Below, in pieces: positions 7,031-14,209 of a stretch of 20,474 bases of DNA. The DNA is from an uncultured Collinsella sp. (lineage in GTDB: Bacteria; Actinomycetota; Coriobacteriia; Coriobacteriales; Coriobacteriaceae): positions 1 to 20,474 of the forward strand of contig USMR01000002.1 of assembly GCA_900555815.1 (NCBI GenBank). The letters run 5' to 3'. The notes below the pieces were generated by a model, which was not told the DNA's origin, searched no databases, and saw only the letters and a program-made list of their open reading frames with translations. A program made the position numbers and the translations under genes. The number at the start of each line of letters is the position of its first letter. Positions within the stretch are counted from its first letter, which is position 1.

Positions 7031-8656
7031 ATGGACGTCCGTGCGGACGGTGATATTGCCGAGAACTTTTGGTGGCGGCGCACTACGATGACGCGTCGCG
7101 GCCCCCTGTACGATATCTGCGTGTCGGTGGGGCTGCTGGTCGCGGCGACGATTGTGGGCGCGCTGCTCGACCATCCGGGTCTCGCGCCGAGCATCATGAT
7201 CGTCTATGTGTTCGCCGTTCAGCTGTGCGCATTCTTTACCTGGAGTCGCCTGTATTGCTTGCTGAGCTCGGCTGCCGCCGTGGCGCTCTACAACTTCTTG
7301 TTTGTCGACCCGCGCTACTCGCTGTCGCTTATCGACCGCGGCTATCCCGGCATGTTCTTCATCATGTTCGTGGTCTCGCTTGTGTCGAGCTCGATTGCGT
7401 TGGCCCTGCGCCGCGCCTTGGCACAGGCTGCCGCCAGCGACCGCCGCACGCATATGGTGCTCGAGACCAACCGCATGCTGCAGCGGTGCGCCGATCAGCA
7501 GCAGATTGTCCATGCCATGGCAACGCAGCTGGCACGTCTTTCGGGCTGTCCGGTCGTGTGGTACAGCGCCGACGCCGAGGGCGATGACCTGCTGCCGCGT
7601 GCGACATACACGGCCGTGGGCGATGCCGCACCGGTGCACGAACTGGCGCCGCAGATGCCGCCGCGGCTCTCGGCGTCCGCCTATGTGGGAACGCCGCTCG
7701 ATGCCACCTATGGCGGCTCGGCGTTTTATGGCATCTACCTGACGGTTCGCACAGGCGACGGCTTCGCGCGCTCGGGCGACCCCGCCTCGGTGGTGGGCGT
7801 GCTGGCTATCGTTGCCGAGCCCGACGTGCTGACGCATGAGGAGCGGACGCTTGCCGATGCCATCGTGAGCGAAGGCGAGCTGGCGCTCGACCGCGCCCGC
7901 GCCATGGAGGCCCGCGAGGAAGCGGCGGTGCTCGCCAAAAACGAACAGCTGCGCGCCAACCTGCTGCGCTCCATCTCGCATGATCTGCGCACGCCGCTTA
8001 CCAGTATTTCGGGTAATGCCGACGTGCTGCTCGATCAGGGCTCGACCGGCACCGCGGTGCTCGATGCCCAGACGCGCCGCGGCCTGCTTCTATCCATTCG
8101 CTCGGATGCGCTGTGGCTCAACGCCACCGTCGAGAATCTGCTCGCCATCACCAAGCTCGAGGGTGGCGGTATGCGCCTGTCGACCACGCTCGAGCTCATG
8201 GACGATATCGTCGAGGAGGCGCTGCGCCACGTGAACCCTGCCGTGCGCGAGCACGACCTTAAGGTGGTGGCGTGCGATGAGCCGGCGCTCGTCAACGTCG
8301 ATGCGCGCCTGATGGTGCAGCTGGTGGTCAATCTGGTGAACAACGCCATCACCTATACGCCCGCGGGCTCGCATATCATGATTTCGATTAGCGTCGACGA
8401 TGGACGCGTGGCGTGCTCGGTGGCCGATGACGGCCCGGGCATCGCACCCGAGGATCGCGAGCGGATCTTTGAGTCGTTCTATACCGCCAACCACGGTTTG
8501 GCCGACAGCCACCGCAGCGTGGGCTTGGGTCTTTCGCTCTGCCGCTCCATTGCGCTGGCACATGGCGGTAGCATAGAGGTTGCCGCGGCGGACCCGCACG
8601 GTTCGGTCTTTACGATTGAACTTCCCGCCGCCGACGTTTCGTTTGATAAGGAGTAG
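7031..8656 (+). CDS. KdpD-like sensor histidine kinase lacking the N-terminal KdpD and USP domains
   Basis: The 541-residue protein begins with a short cytoplasmic stretch and a four-helix DUF4118-type membrane domain (about 25-130), as in the middle of KdpD. A GAF-like region (about 145-285) follows, then a complete kinase: HisKA with SISHDLRTPL (phospho-acceptor His317), N box NLVNNA (434-439), G1 box DDGPGI (466-471) and G2 box GLGLSL (498-503). Full KdpD is about 900 residues; here the ~400-residue N-terminal sensor part with its Walker motif and universal-stress-like domain is absent. The ATG at 7031 has only a loose G-rich site (GAGGGGCGGGG); an internal ATG at 7088 is possible. The stop is 4 bases before the response regulator, so the two are surely one operon. 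The signal is likely K+ or turgor, by family analogy only. Confidence 0.88.
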   Translation: MDVRADGDIAENFWWRRTTMTRRGPLYDICVSVGLLVAATIVGALLDHPGLAPSIMIVYVFAVQLCAFFTWSRLYCLLSSAAAVALYNFLFVDPRYSLSLIDRGYPGMFFIMFVVSLVSSSIALALRRALAQAAASDRRTHMVLETNRMLQRCADQQQIVHAMATQLARLSGCPVVWYSADAEGDDLLPRATYTAVGDAAPVHELAPQMPPRLSASAYVGTPLDATYGGSAFYGIYLTVRTGDGFARSGDPASVVGVLAIVAEPDVLTHEERTLADAIVSEGELALDRARAMEAREEAAVLAKNEQLRANLLRSISHDLRTPLTSISGNADVLLDQGSTGTAVLDAQTRRGLLLSIRSDALWLNATVENLLAITKLEGGGMRLSTTLELMDDIVEEALRHVNPAVREHDLKVVACDEPALVNVDARLMVQLVVNLVNNAITYTPAGSHIMISISVDDGRVACSVADDGPGIAPEDRERIFESFYTANHGLADSHRSVGLGLSLCRSIALAHGGSIEVAAADPHGSVFTIELPAADVSFDKE

Positions 8657-8660
8657 CGCC

Positions 8661-9374
8661 GTGCCGAACTCTGCCGTAAAACCGCTCATCTTGGTCGTTG
8701 AGGACGACCCCGCTGTCCGCAACCTTATCGTTGCCGCGCTCGAGACGCACGGCTTGCGCCATATGGCCGTTGAGACTGCCCATGCCGCCATTGCCGCTGC
8801 CTCATCGCAGGCACCGAGCATTGTGCTGCTCGATCTTGGTCTGCCCGATATGGACGGCGTCAAGGTGGTGGAGTCGGTGCGCACGTGGTCTGGCATGCCG
8901 ATCATCGTGGTCTCGGCGCGCAGCGAGGACGCGGACAAAATCCGCGCGCTCGATGCCGGTGCCGACGACTATCTGACCAAGCCGTTTTCGGTCGAGGAAC
9001 TGCTCGCGCGCATTCGCACGACGCTCAGGCGCCTTTCGTATGCGCAGACGGGCGGCGTTGTCTCCGAGGGCTCGTTCGATACCGGTGAGCTGCATATCGA
9101 TTTTGATGCCGGCATCGCCACGATGGATGGCGAGGAACTGCATCTGACGCCGATCGAGTATAAGCTCCTGTGCCTGCTGGCGCATAACGCCGACAAGGTA
9201 CTGACGCACCAGTTTATCCTGCACGAGATTTGGGGCACGGCAACTAAGAGCGACCTGGCGAGCCTGCGCGTCTTTATGGGCACGCTGCGCAAGAAGATTG
9301 AGTCCGACCCCGCGCATCCGCGCTATATACAAACGCACGTGGGTATCGGTTACCGATTGGTCACCCAAGGCTAG
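8661..9374 (+). CDS. KdpE-like OmpR-family response regulator
   Basis: The 237-residue protein has a receiver domain followed by a winged-helix DNA-binding domain. The receiver shows the acidic pair Asp15-Asp16, the phosphorylated Asp58 (VLLDLG), Ser85 and Lys107 (YLTKPF). The effector domain (about 138-236) has LTPIEYKLL, the recognition region LRVFMGTLRKKIE, and the wing ending GIGYRL. The start is the GTG at 8661, because AAGGAG lies 7 bases upstream and the kinase stop is just before it; longer frames through the kinase end are not credible. It is the evident partner of the kinase at 7031-8656. The natural target to test is kup upstream, as no kdpFABC is in the window. Confidence 0.92.
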   Translation: MPNSAVKPLILVVEDDPAVRNLIVAALETHGLRHMAVETAHAAIAAASSQAPSIVLLDLGLPDMDGVKVVESVRTWSGMPIIVVSARSEDADKIRALDAGADDYLTKPFSVEELLARIRTTLRRLSYAQTGGVVSEGSFDTGELHIDFDAGIATMDGEELHLTPIEYKLLCLLAHNADKVLTHQFILHEIWGTATKSDLASLRVFMGTLRKKIESDPAHPRYIQTHVGIGYRLVTQG

Positions 9375-9398
9375 ATCGCCAACCACCATCCCGATATG

Positions 9399-9464
9399 AG
9401 TTGCGGTGAAATAGTTCCTGTTTGGGCTTTTACCAGGCTTTTTAGGAACTATTCCACCGCAACT
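9399..9464. terminator. Long hairpin between two convergent genes
   Basis: The 21-bp arms 9399-9419 and 9444-9464 pair with one mismatch (AGTTGCGGTG at the outside, ATAGTTCCT inside) around a 24-base loop. It sits between the stop of the response regulator and the stop of the minus-strand methyltransferase, 5 bases from the latter. T-tails are poor on both strands, so it is either a bidirectional terminator of unusual form or a palindromic repeat. Confidence 0.55.
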
Positions 9465-9468
9465 TTGT

Positions 9469-12027
9469 CTATTTGCCCTTGGGCTTGCTGGCGTAGAACT
9501 TCTTCTTTTTGGGCTTGCCGGCAGGAGAGGGTTTGCCGGCAAAGTTCGACTTGCCGTTGCCGGCCTGCGCGTGCGCGGGTACTGCCGCACGGGGCTTGCG
9601 GGCCTCGGGGCTGCGCAGCTCCTCGGTTCGCTCGGCAATCTCCTCGGCGCTAAAGCCGACCTCGGCCATGGCGTCCTCGATGGGGAGGCGACGCACGATA
9701 TAGCAATGGTGCACCTTCTGGTTGCGCGCGAAGTCCTCGGGGATGGTCTGTGCCGTAATGTCCTCCAGCACCACGCCCGCGCGTGCGAGCTTGCGCGTTT
9801 CGGGGCGGAAGCCGCGCAGGTTGCAGCTAAAGATGGCATGGCCGCCCTGCGCGAGCAGGCGCGATACGCCGGCCAAAAGCTCGACATGGTCGCGCTGAAC
9901 ATCCCAGGTGCGACGGCCCATCTTGGACGAGTTCGAGAACGTGGGCGGGTCGACAAAGATCAGGTCCCAGCGGTTGCGCGTCTGGCGCTGGTCACGAATC
10001 CAGGCAAGCACGTCGTCGCGCACAAAGTGATGCTGCGGCCCCACAAAGCCGTTCTGACGCATATTGCGCTCGGCCCAGTCCAGGTAGGTGTTGGAAAGGT
10101 CGACTGTCACGGTTTCCTCGACGCCGCCATCGGCCGCGTAGCAGGTGGCAGTGCCGGTATAGGCAAACAGGTTGAGGAAGCGGCGTGCTTGTTTGGCGTG
10201 CTCGCGCACCAGGTTGCGGGTGACGCGGTGATCCAAGAAGATGCCCACATCCAGGTAGTCATCAAAGTTGACGGCAAAGGTGAGTCCGCCCTCTTCGATG
10301 AGCGGCAGGCGACGGCGCGCGATGTTGGCGCGCTCGCCCGAGCCGCCCTTGCCGGCGCCCTGCTTGCCGTACTGCGAGCCGCCGCGCGAACGCATGCGGG
10401 CCTTGGCGTGCACATGCTCGGCGGGAACATCTAGGATGCGCGGCGCGATGGCCAAGATGTCGAGCATGCGGGCCTGGGCCAGCGCGGGATCGATGGTCTT
10501 GGGCGCGGCGTATTCGGCGATGACGAGCCAGCGGCCCGGCGTCTGCGGGCAGCCCTCGTACAGGTCGATGGCGGCGGAGTAGTCGGGCAGGTCGGCATCG
10601 TAGACGCGGTAGCAGCTCACGCCCTCGCGCTTGGCCCACTTGCGGCGCAGACGGGCATTCTTGCGCAGGCGGTTGGCGAACTGCTCGGACTCGGGGATGA
10701 GCACGGGCAACGGCTTGCCGTCGCCCAGGTCGAGCGTGGCGGCAGGTTCGGGCATGGGGGTGTTGGCGGCTTCGCCTTCGGCGTCCGTGGACTGTTCCTC
10801 GGCGTTTGCGCTGGTCGCGGCCTCGAATGCCGCGGCGGCGTGGTCGAGCGAGGGCCAAACCTCAATAGCCGCCTCCTCGTTATTGGGCATAACGGCGATG
10901 GAGCGCGCGGGCTCGGCGTGGAGCGCGCGGGCCAGCAATCCGTCGCGGGTGAGCGCGGCGACCGGCGCCGCGGCAAGCTCGGGCGCGCGGCGCAGCTCAC
11001 TGACGAGCGTCATGGTGTCATGCATGAGCGAAAGCGGTGTCTCGGTCGTATCTGCGACCACGGCGGCACCGGCGACGGCGCCCGCATGGTCCAGCACGGT
11101 GGCGGACTTGGCGGCGCAAAAATCAACAAAGCGCTTGTAGCCGGCACATTTGACCATGCGCTCGGCGGTCTTGCGGGCGGCGGGGTCAACATCCACGGCC
11201 ACGATGCGTACCTGGCGCTCGCGTGCTGCCGCCTCGCGCTCGCGTGCCTCGGCAAGCAGCTGCTCCCACAGAGCGGCGTCGTGCAGCTGCCAGCCCTCAA
11301 AGCCCCAGCGCTCGCGTGCGGCGCCCGGGGCGCGGTCGGTCAGAATGTTTACGGCTTCCAGCAACAGGCCGCCGCCGGCGCACGAGGCATCGATTAGCGT
11401 GGGAAGGGCTTCATTCTCGTAATCGTCGGCCGTCAGCTCGCGCTCGCACAGTGCGGTCCAGCCGACCTGCGCCAGCACCAGGGCGGCGTAGTCGGGGCGC
11501 AGCACGTGCGCGCCCTCGCCGGCACGGGTCGCCGCGGGCGGCAGGCGCTTGAACAGCGGGTCGCCCGAAAGGTCCAGGCTGATGCTCGCGCGGCGCTGAC
11601 GCAGCGAAAGCAGCAGGTGAACGTCGGGATCGGCGGCGTCGACATCGGCGCGACGGCCCGTGGTCTCGGCCAGACGGTCGCACAGCGCGTCCTTGGCGCG
11701 CAGGGCCGAGAAGCGCGTGTTGCGCAGCTGTTCGGTCACGCCGCGGGCGGTAATGGCGATGGTGGCGCCGGGGCGGACGATGTTCTCCCAGGCGATGTCG
11801 TAAACGCTATCGTACAGCTCGTCGGCATCTTGCGCCTCAAAGCGTCCGAGCACCGCAAACACGCGGCTGGCCAGGCGCGACCACAGGCATGCGCGATAGC
11901 CCCGCTCAAGCTCGCCCTCAAACGTGGCGCGGCCCTTTAGGCGGCGGACATGCGAAAGCCCGAGGCGTTTAAGCTCATCGGCGAGTGCGGACTCAAAGCC
12001 CTCGGGGCAGCTTGCGTAAAATTCCAT
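9469..12027 (-). CDS. rlmL: RlmKL-type 23S rRNA methyltransferase with a degenerate N-terminal catalytic domain
   Basis: The 852-residue protein aligns in layout with E. coli RlmKL, which methylates G2445 (N2, RlmL half) and G2069 (N7, RlmK half). A THUMP region fills the first ~160 residues. The first methyltransferase domain follows, recognisable from DRAPG, RWGFEGW and HDAALWE at 231-253. Its SAM-binding motif reads DASCAGGG (213-220) where the family has DPxCGSGT, and the expected NPPYG catalytic motif is absent (VADTTETP at 324-331). An Ala/Glu-rich insert lies at 400-435. The second domain is intact: NLFAYTGTATC (619-629) and VDPPTFSNSSKM (692-703). A Lys/Gly-rich tail ends the protein. 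AGAGAGGT precedes the ATG at 12027. I infer that the RlmK activity is retained and the RlmL activity probably lost or altered. Confidence 0.85.
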   Translation of the reverse strand: MEFYASCPEGFESALADELKRLGLSHVRRLKGRATFEGELERGYRACLWSRLASRVFAVLGRFEAQDADELYDSVYDIAWENIVRPGATIAITARGVTEQLRNTRFSALRAKDALCDRLAETTGRRADVDAADPDVHLLLSLRQRRASISLDLSGDPLFKRLPPAATRAGEGAHVLRPDYAALVLAQVGWTALCERELTADDYENEALPTLIDASCAGGGLLLEAVNILTDRAPGAARERWGFEGWQLHDAALWEQLLAEAREREAAARERQVRIVAVDVDPAARKTAERMVKCAGYKRFVDFCAAKSATVLDHAGAVAGAAVVADTTETPLSLMHDTMTLVSELRRAPELAAAPVAALTRDGLLARALHAEPARSIAVMPNNEEAAIEVWPSLDHAAAAFEAATSANAEEQSTDAEGEAANTPMPEPAATLDLGDGKPLPVLIPESEQFANRLRKNARLRRKWAKREGVSCYRVYDADLPDYSAAIDLYEGCPQTPGRWLVIAEYAAPKTIDPALAQARMLDILAIAPRILDVPAEHVHAKARMRSRGGSQYGKQGAGKGGSGERANIARRRLPLIEEGGLTFAVNFDDYLDVGIFLDHRVTRNLVREHAKQARRFLNLFAYTGTATCYAADGGVEETVTVDLSNTYLDWAERNMRQNGFVGPQHHFVRDDVLAWIRDQRQTRNRWDLIFVDPPTFSNSSKMGRRTWDVQRDHVELLAGVSRLLAQGGHAIFSCNLRGFRPETRKLARAGVVLEDITAQTIPEDFARNQKVHHCYIVRRLPIEDAMAEVGFSAEEIAERTEELRSPEARKPRAAVPAHAQAGNGKSNFAGKPSPAGKPKKKKFYASKPKGK

Positions 12028-12054
12028 GGGTGACCTCTCTGGTTGCGTCGCTCC

Positions 12055-12060
12055 ATTATA
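12055..12060 (-). promoter_or_regulatory. Possible -10 box of the rRNA methyltransferase gene
   Basis: On the minus strand this is a perfect TATAAT, about 28 bases before the ATG at 12027. No convincing -35 hexamer is visible at the right distance. Confidence 0.3.
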
Positions 12061-12102
12061 TGATGGATGCTTCGTTTGCCCTTATCCTCGAAAGGAACTC
12101 AT

Positions 12103-12930
12103 ATGATTGATGCGTGTCCCAAACCCGCTGTGCTCTTTTTTGACGTGGACGGCACGCTGACGTCGTTCGATCCCGACGATATGACCGATAAGGACTTTTC
12201 GGCGGTTCGCCCCTCGCAGGCGGTGATCGAGGCGTTTCATCGTCTGCGCAATGCAGGTCACCAGGCATTTATCTGCACGGGTCGTCCCTTGTGGCTGATT
12301 GCCGATGGCCTGCGTGCTTTGGAGCCTGCGGGTGTCGTTGCCATGGCGGGAGCGACGCTCGAGGTCGAGGGCCGCGTGGTACACGAGGACTGCTTTGGCG
12401 AGGACGTTATCGAGGAGCTCGCGCGCCGTATGGCAGCGGCAGGGATTGAGGCCTTTTTCGAGACCAACGTGGCTACTTTTGCCCTGGAACCCGCGGGTGT
12501 TGAGCAGTCGTCTCTGATCGGCACTTCTGTGGTGCACAGCACCGCGGAAATGCGCGTCGACGGCAGTCTGCGCGTGGGCAAGGTATGCCTCAGTGTGCCC
12601 AGTTTGGCTCGCGTGGCCAACGATGACGGCTTTATCGATCGCGAGTTTGAGCTGTGCAACACCGGTGGCCAGAATCGCGAGCTGAGCCCCAAGGGCATTG
12701 ACAAGGGCGTGGGCGTGGCGCGAGCGCTGGAATACCTGGGTCGCACCGGCAACGCGCGCACCTTTGGCTTTGGCGATTCCGGCAACGATCTGGGTATGCT
12801 CGCCGCTGTCGAGACGGCCGTGGCCATGGGCAACGCTATGCCCGAGGTCAAGGCGCTCGCCGACTACGTGACTGATGATGTCGCACACGACGGCACCGTC
12901 ACAGCGATGCAGCATTTCGGCCTCATCTAA
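12103..12930 (+). CDS. Cof-type HAD-superfamily sugar phosphatase
   Basis: The 275-residue protein has HAD motif I DVDGT (14-18; nucleophile Asp14 and acid/base Asp16), motif II at CTGRP, the motif III Lys in SPKGIDKG, and motif IV GDSGNDLGML, with a Cof-type (C2) cap between II and III. Members remove phosphate from sugar phosphates, pyridoxal phosphate or nucleotides in the cytoplasm; the substrate cannot be told. The ATG at 12103 follows AAAGGA; an in-frame ATG at 12067 lacks a site. The gene is divergent from the methyltransferase, with 75 bases between them. Downstream, a 6-bp stem (13003-13018, AAACAC/GTGTTT) is the only and weak terminator candidate. Confidence 0.88.
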   Translation: MIDACPKPAVLFFDVDGTLTSFDPDDMTDKDFSAVRPSQAVIEAFHRLRNAGHQAFICTGRPLWLIADGLRALEPAGVVAMAGATLEVEGRVVHEDCFGEDVIEELARRMAAAGIEAFFETNVATFALEPAGVEQSSLIGTSVVHSTAEMRVDGSLRVGKVCLSVPSLARVANDDGFIDREFELCNTGGQNRELSPKGIDKGVGVARALEYLGRTGNARTFGFGDSGNDLGMLAAVETAVAMGNAMPEVKALADYVTDDVAHDGTVTAMQHFGLI

Positions 12931-13123
12931 TGAATCCCACGTTCTGACGTTTGCTCAAACTGCGACTCTTTGCTTTTGCATGCTCAATCGATTTATCAAT
13001 CCAAACACTGAGGTGTTTATACCGTTCGCCGAGAAGATAAAAAACCGCAGCTCACGCCTTGATAAACGTAGGTAAAGTGTTTAGCAGTTTAACGCCCATG
13101 TGCAAGCGAAAGGAATCAGGCAG

Positions 13124-13828
13124 ATGGCAATCAAGGTGTTCGCTGACGGTGCAAACCTCGAGGGCATGCTCGACATGTACGAGAACGGCAACGTTCAGGG
13201 TTTCACGACCAACCCGTCCCTTATGAAGAAGGGCGGCGTGACGGATTACCGCGCGTTTGCCAAGGAGGTCCTGGCCCACATCACCGATGTGTCCGTCTCG
13301 TTTGAGGTCTTTGCCGACGACGTCGAGACCATGGAGGTCGAGGCGCGCGAGATCGCTACCTGGGCCGAGAACGTCTACGTCAAGATTCCGTGCGTGACCA
13401 CCAAGGGCGAGTCCACCGCCGAGCTGGTCCGCAAGCTTTCGGCCGATGGTATCAAGGTCAACGTCACCACTATCTTTACGCCCGAGCAGGTCGACGAGAA
13501 GGTCGAGGCCGTTGACGCCGAGACGCCGTCCATCATCTCGCTCTTTGCCGGCCGTATCGCCGATACCGGCGTCGACCCCATTCCGTTTGTGACGGAGTCG
13601 GTCAAGAAGGCCGCCGCCAAGCCCAACTGTGAGGTCCTGTGGGCGTCCACGCGCGAGCTCATCAATATTTACCAGGCCGAGGCCTGCGGTTGCCAGATCA
13701 TCACGGTGCCCAACGGCATCCTGGCCAAGCGCAAGAACATCGGCCGTGACCCGTACGAGGTCTCGCTCGACACCGTGCGCGGCTTTGCCAAGGATATCGC
13801 CGCTTTGGGCTTCCATATTCTGCCGTAA
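13124..13828 (+). CDS. Transaldolase / fructose-6-phosphate aldolase family protein
   Basis: The 234-residue protein is a TIM-barrel class I aldolase of the small TalC/FSA type. The Schiff-base lysine is Lys87 in VYVKIPC. Other signatures are TTNPSLMKK (28-36), NVTTIF, SLFAGRIADTG and WASTREL. Such enzymes exchange dihydroxyacetone units between sugar phosphates (transaldolase in the non-oxidative pentose phosphate pathway) or cleave fructose 6-phosphate; the sequence alone does not separate the two. It is slightly longer than FSA (about 220). The ATG at 13124 has AAGGA upstream; a GTG at 13100 lies before that site. A TTGATA at 13059-13064 may be a -35 box, but its partner is weak. The gene stands alone and is followed by inverted repeats and a strong terminator. 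Confidence 0.9.
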   Translation: MAIKVFADGANLEGMLDMYENGNVQGFTTNPSLMKKGGVTDYRAFAKEVLAHITDVSVSFEVFADDVETMEVEAREIATWAENVYVKIPCVTTKGESTAELVRKLSADGIKVNVTTIFTPEQVDEKVEAVDAETPSIISLFAGRIADTGVDPIPFVTESVKKAAAKPNCEVLWASTRELINIYQAEACGCQIITVPNGILAKRKNIGRDPYEVSLDTVRGFAKDIAALGFHILP

Positions 13829-13981
13829 CGCGAACACTGGCTACGCCGCGGGCTGCTCGCCCCGGCCTTTCCTTTCCCTATCGCTCACGCGCTTCGCGAG
13901 GGTCGCGCCAGGCAAAGGAAAGGCCGGGGCTGCCGACACGAGCTTGCCAGCAAGTTGGCGCTTGGTTTCCATATCCTGCCG
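13802..13981 (+). repeat. Duplicated 3' end of the transaldolase gene
   Basis: The last coding 24 bases (13802-13825, encoding ALGFHILP) recur at 13958-13981 and again encode ALGFHILP. They match at 19 of 24 positions, and all five differences are silent (for example GCT/GCG, GGC/GGT, ATT/ATC). The second copy has no stop codon and no gene body around it. A 17-bp-stem inverted repeat lies between the copies. Confidence 0.6.
13859..13930. repeat. GC-rich inverted repeat behind the transaldolase gene
   Basis: CCCCGGCCTTTCCTTT (13860-13875) pairs perfectly with 13914-13929, plus one outer pair, giving a 17-bp stem with a 38-base loop that holds a smaller CGCG stem. There is no T-tail, so it is more like a mobile palindromic repeat than a terminator. 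Confidence 0.65.
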
Positions 13982-13989
13982 TGGGCAAA

Positions 13990-14195
13990 GGTACCCCCGC
14001 CTGCGCCGTGCAAAATTGAGAGTATTCAGCAAGGTAAAGGCTTTTACCAGTTGGGTGAAGCACGGAACAGCCCCCGTTTTGGCTCTGACGACGCTAAAAC
14101 GGGGGCTGTTTTTTGCTTTTTCGCCTCTGAGGGGCATCCGGAACGGTGGAATTTGCAGAATACTCGCGATTTTGCACGTCACTACAGGGGGTACC
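13990..14195. repeat. 206-bp palindromic element around a terminator
   Basis: The 43-base arms 13990-14032 and 14153-14195 are inverted copies. GGTACCCCC lies at the outside, an 8-base stretch is unlike, then CGTGCAAAAT and GAGTATTC match with three single changes. The strong terminator at 14066-14115 lies at the centre. No protein is encoded. The shape suggests a MITE-like element that carries its own stem-loop. Confidence 0.6.
14066..14115 (+). terminator. Strong rho-independent terminator downstream of the transaldolase gene
   Basis: A perfect 15-bp stem (14066-14080 with 14096-14110, core CAGCCCCCG) has a 15-base loop and is followed on the plus strand by TTTTGCTTTTT. It lies ~240 bases past the transaldolase stop. 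A small hairpin GGTAAA/TTTACC (near 14033-14048) precedes it. Confidence 0.8.
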
Positions 14196-14209
14196 CCTGC
14201 TTTGGCGGT

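Noticed and set aside
5924..7981. 685-codon minus-strand frame across kup, the small gene and the kinase
   Set aside because: It overlaps three well-supported plus-strand genes and runs through the post-kup terminator. The product is His/Arg/Gln-rich with no recognisable domain.
8580..8660. Extended N-terminus of the response regulator
   Set aside because: It would overlap the end of the kinase gene and encode a basic stretch unlike any receiver domain. The GTG at 8661 has a good ribosome site and starts right before the receiver.
4637..9374. A complete Kdp system
   Set aside because: No kdpF, kdpA, kdpB or kdpC is present; the transporter is Kup, an unrelated family.
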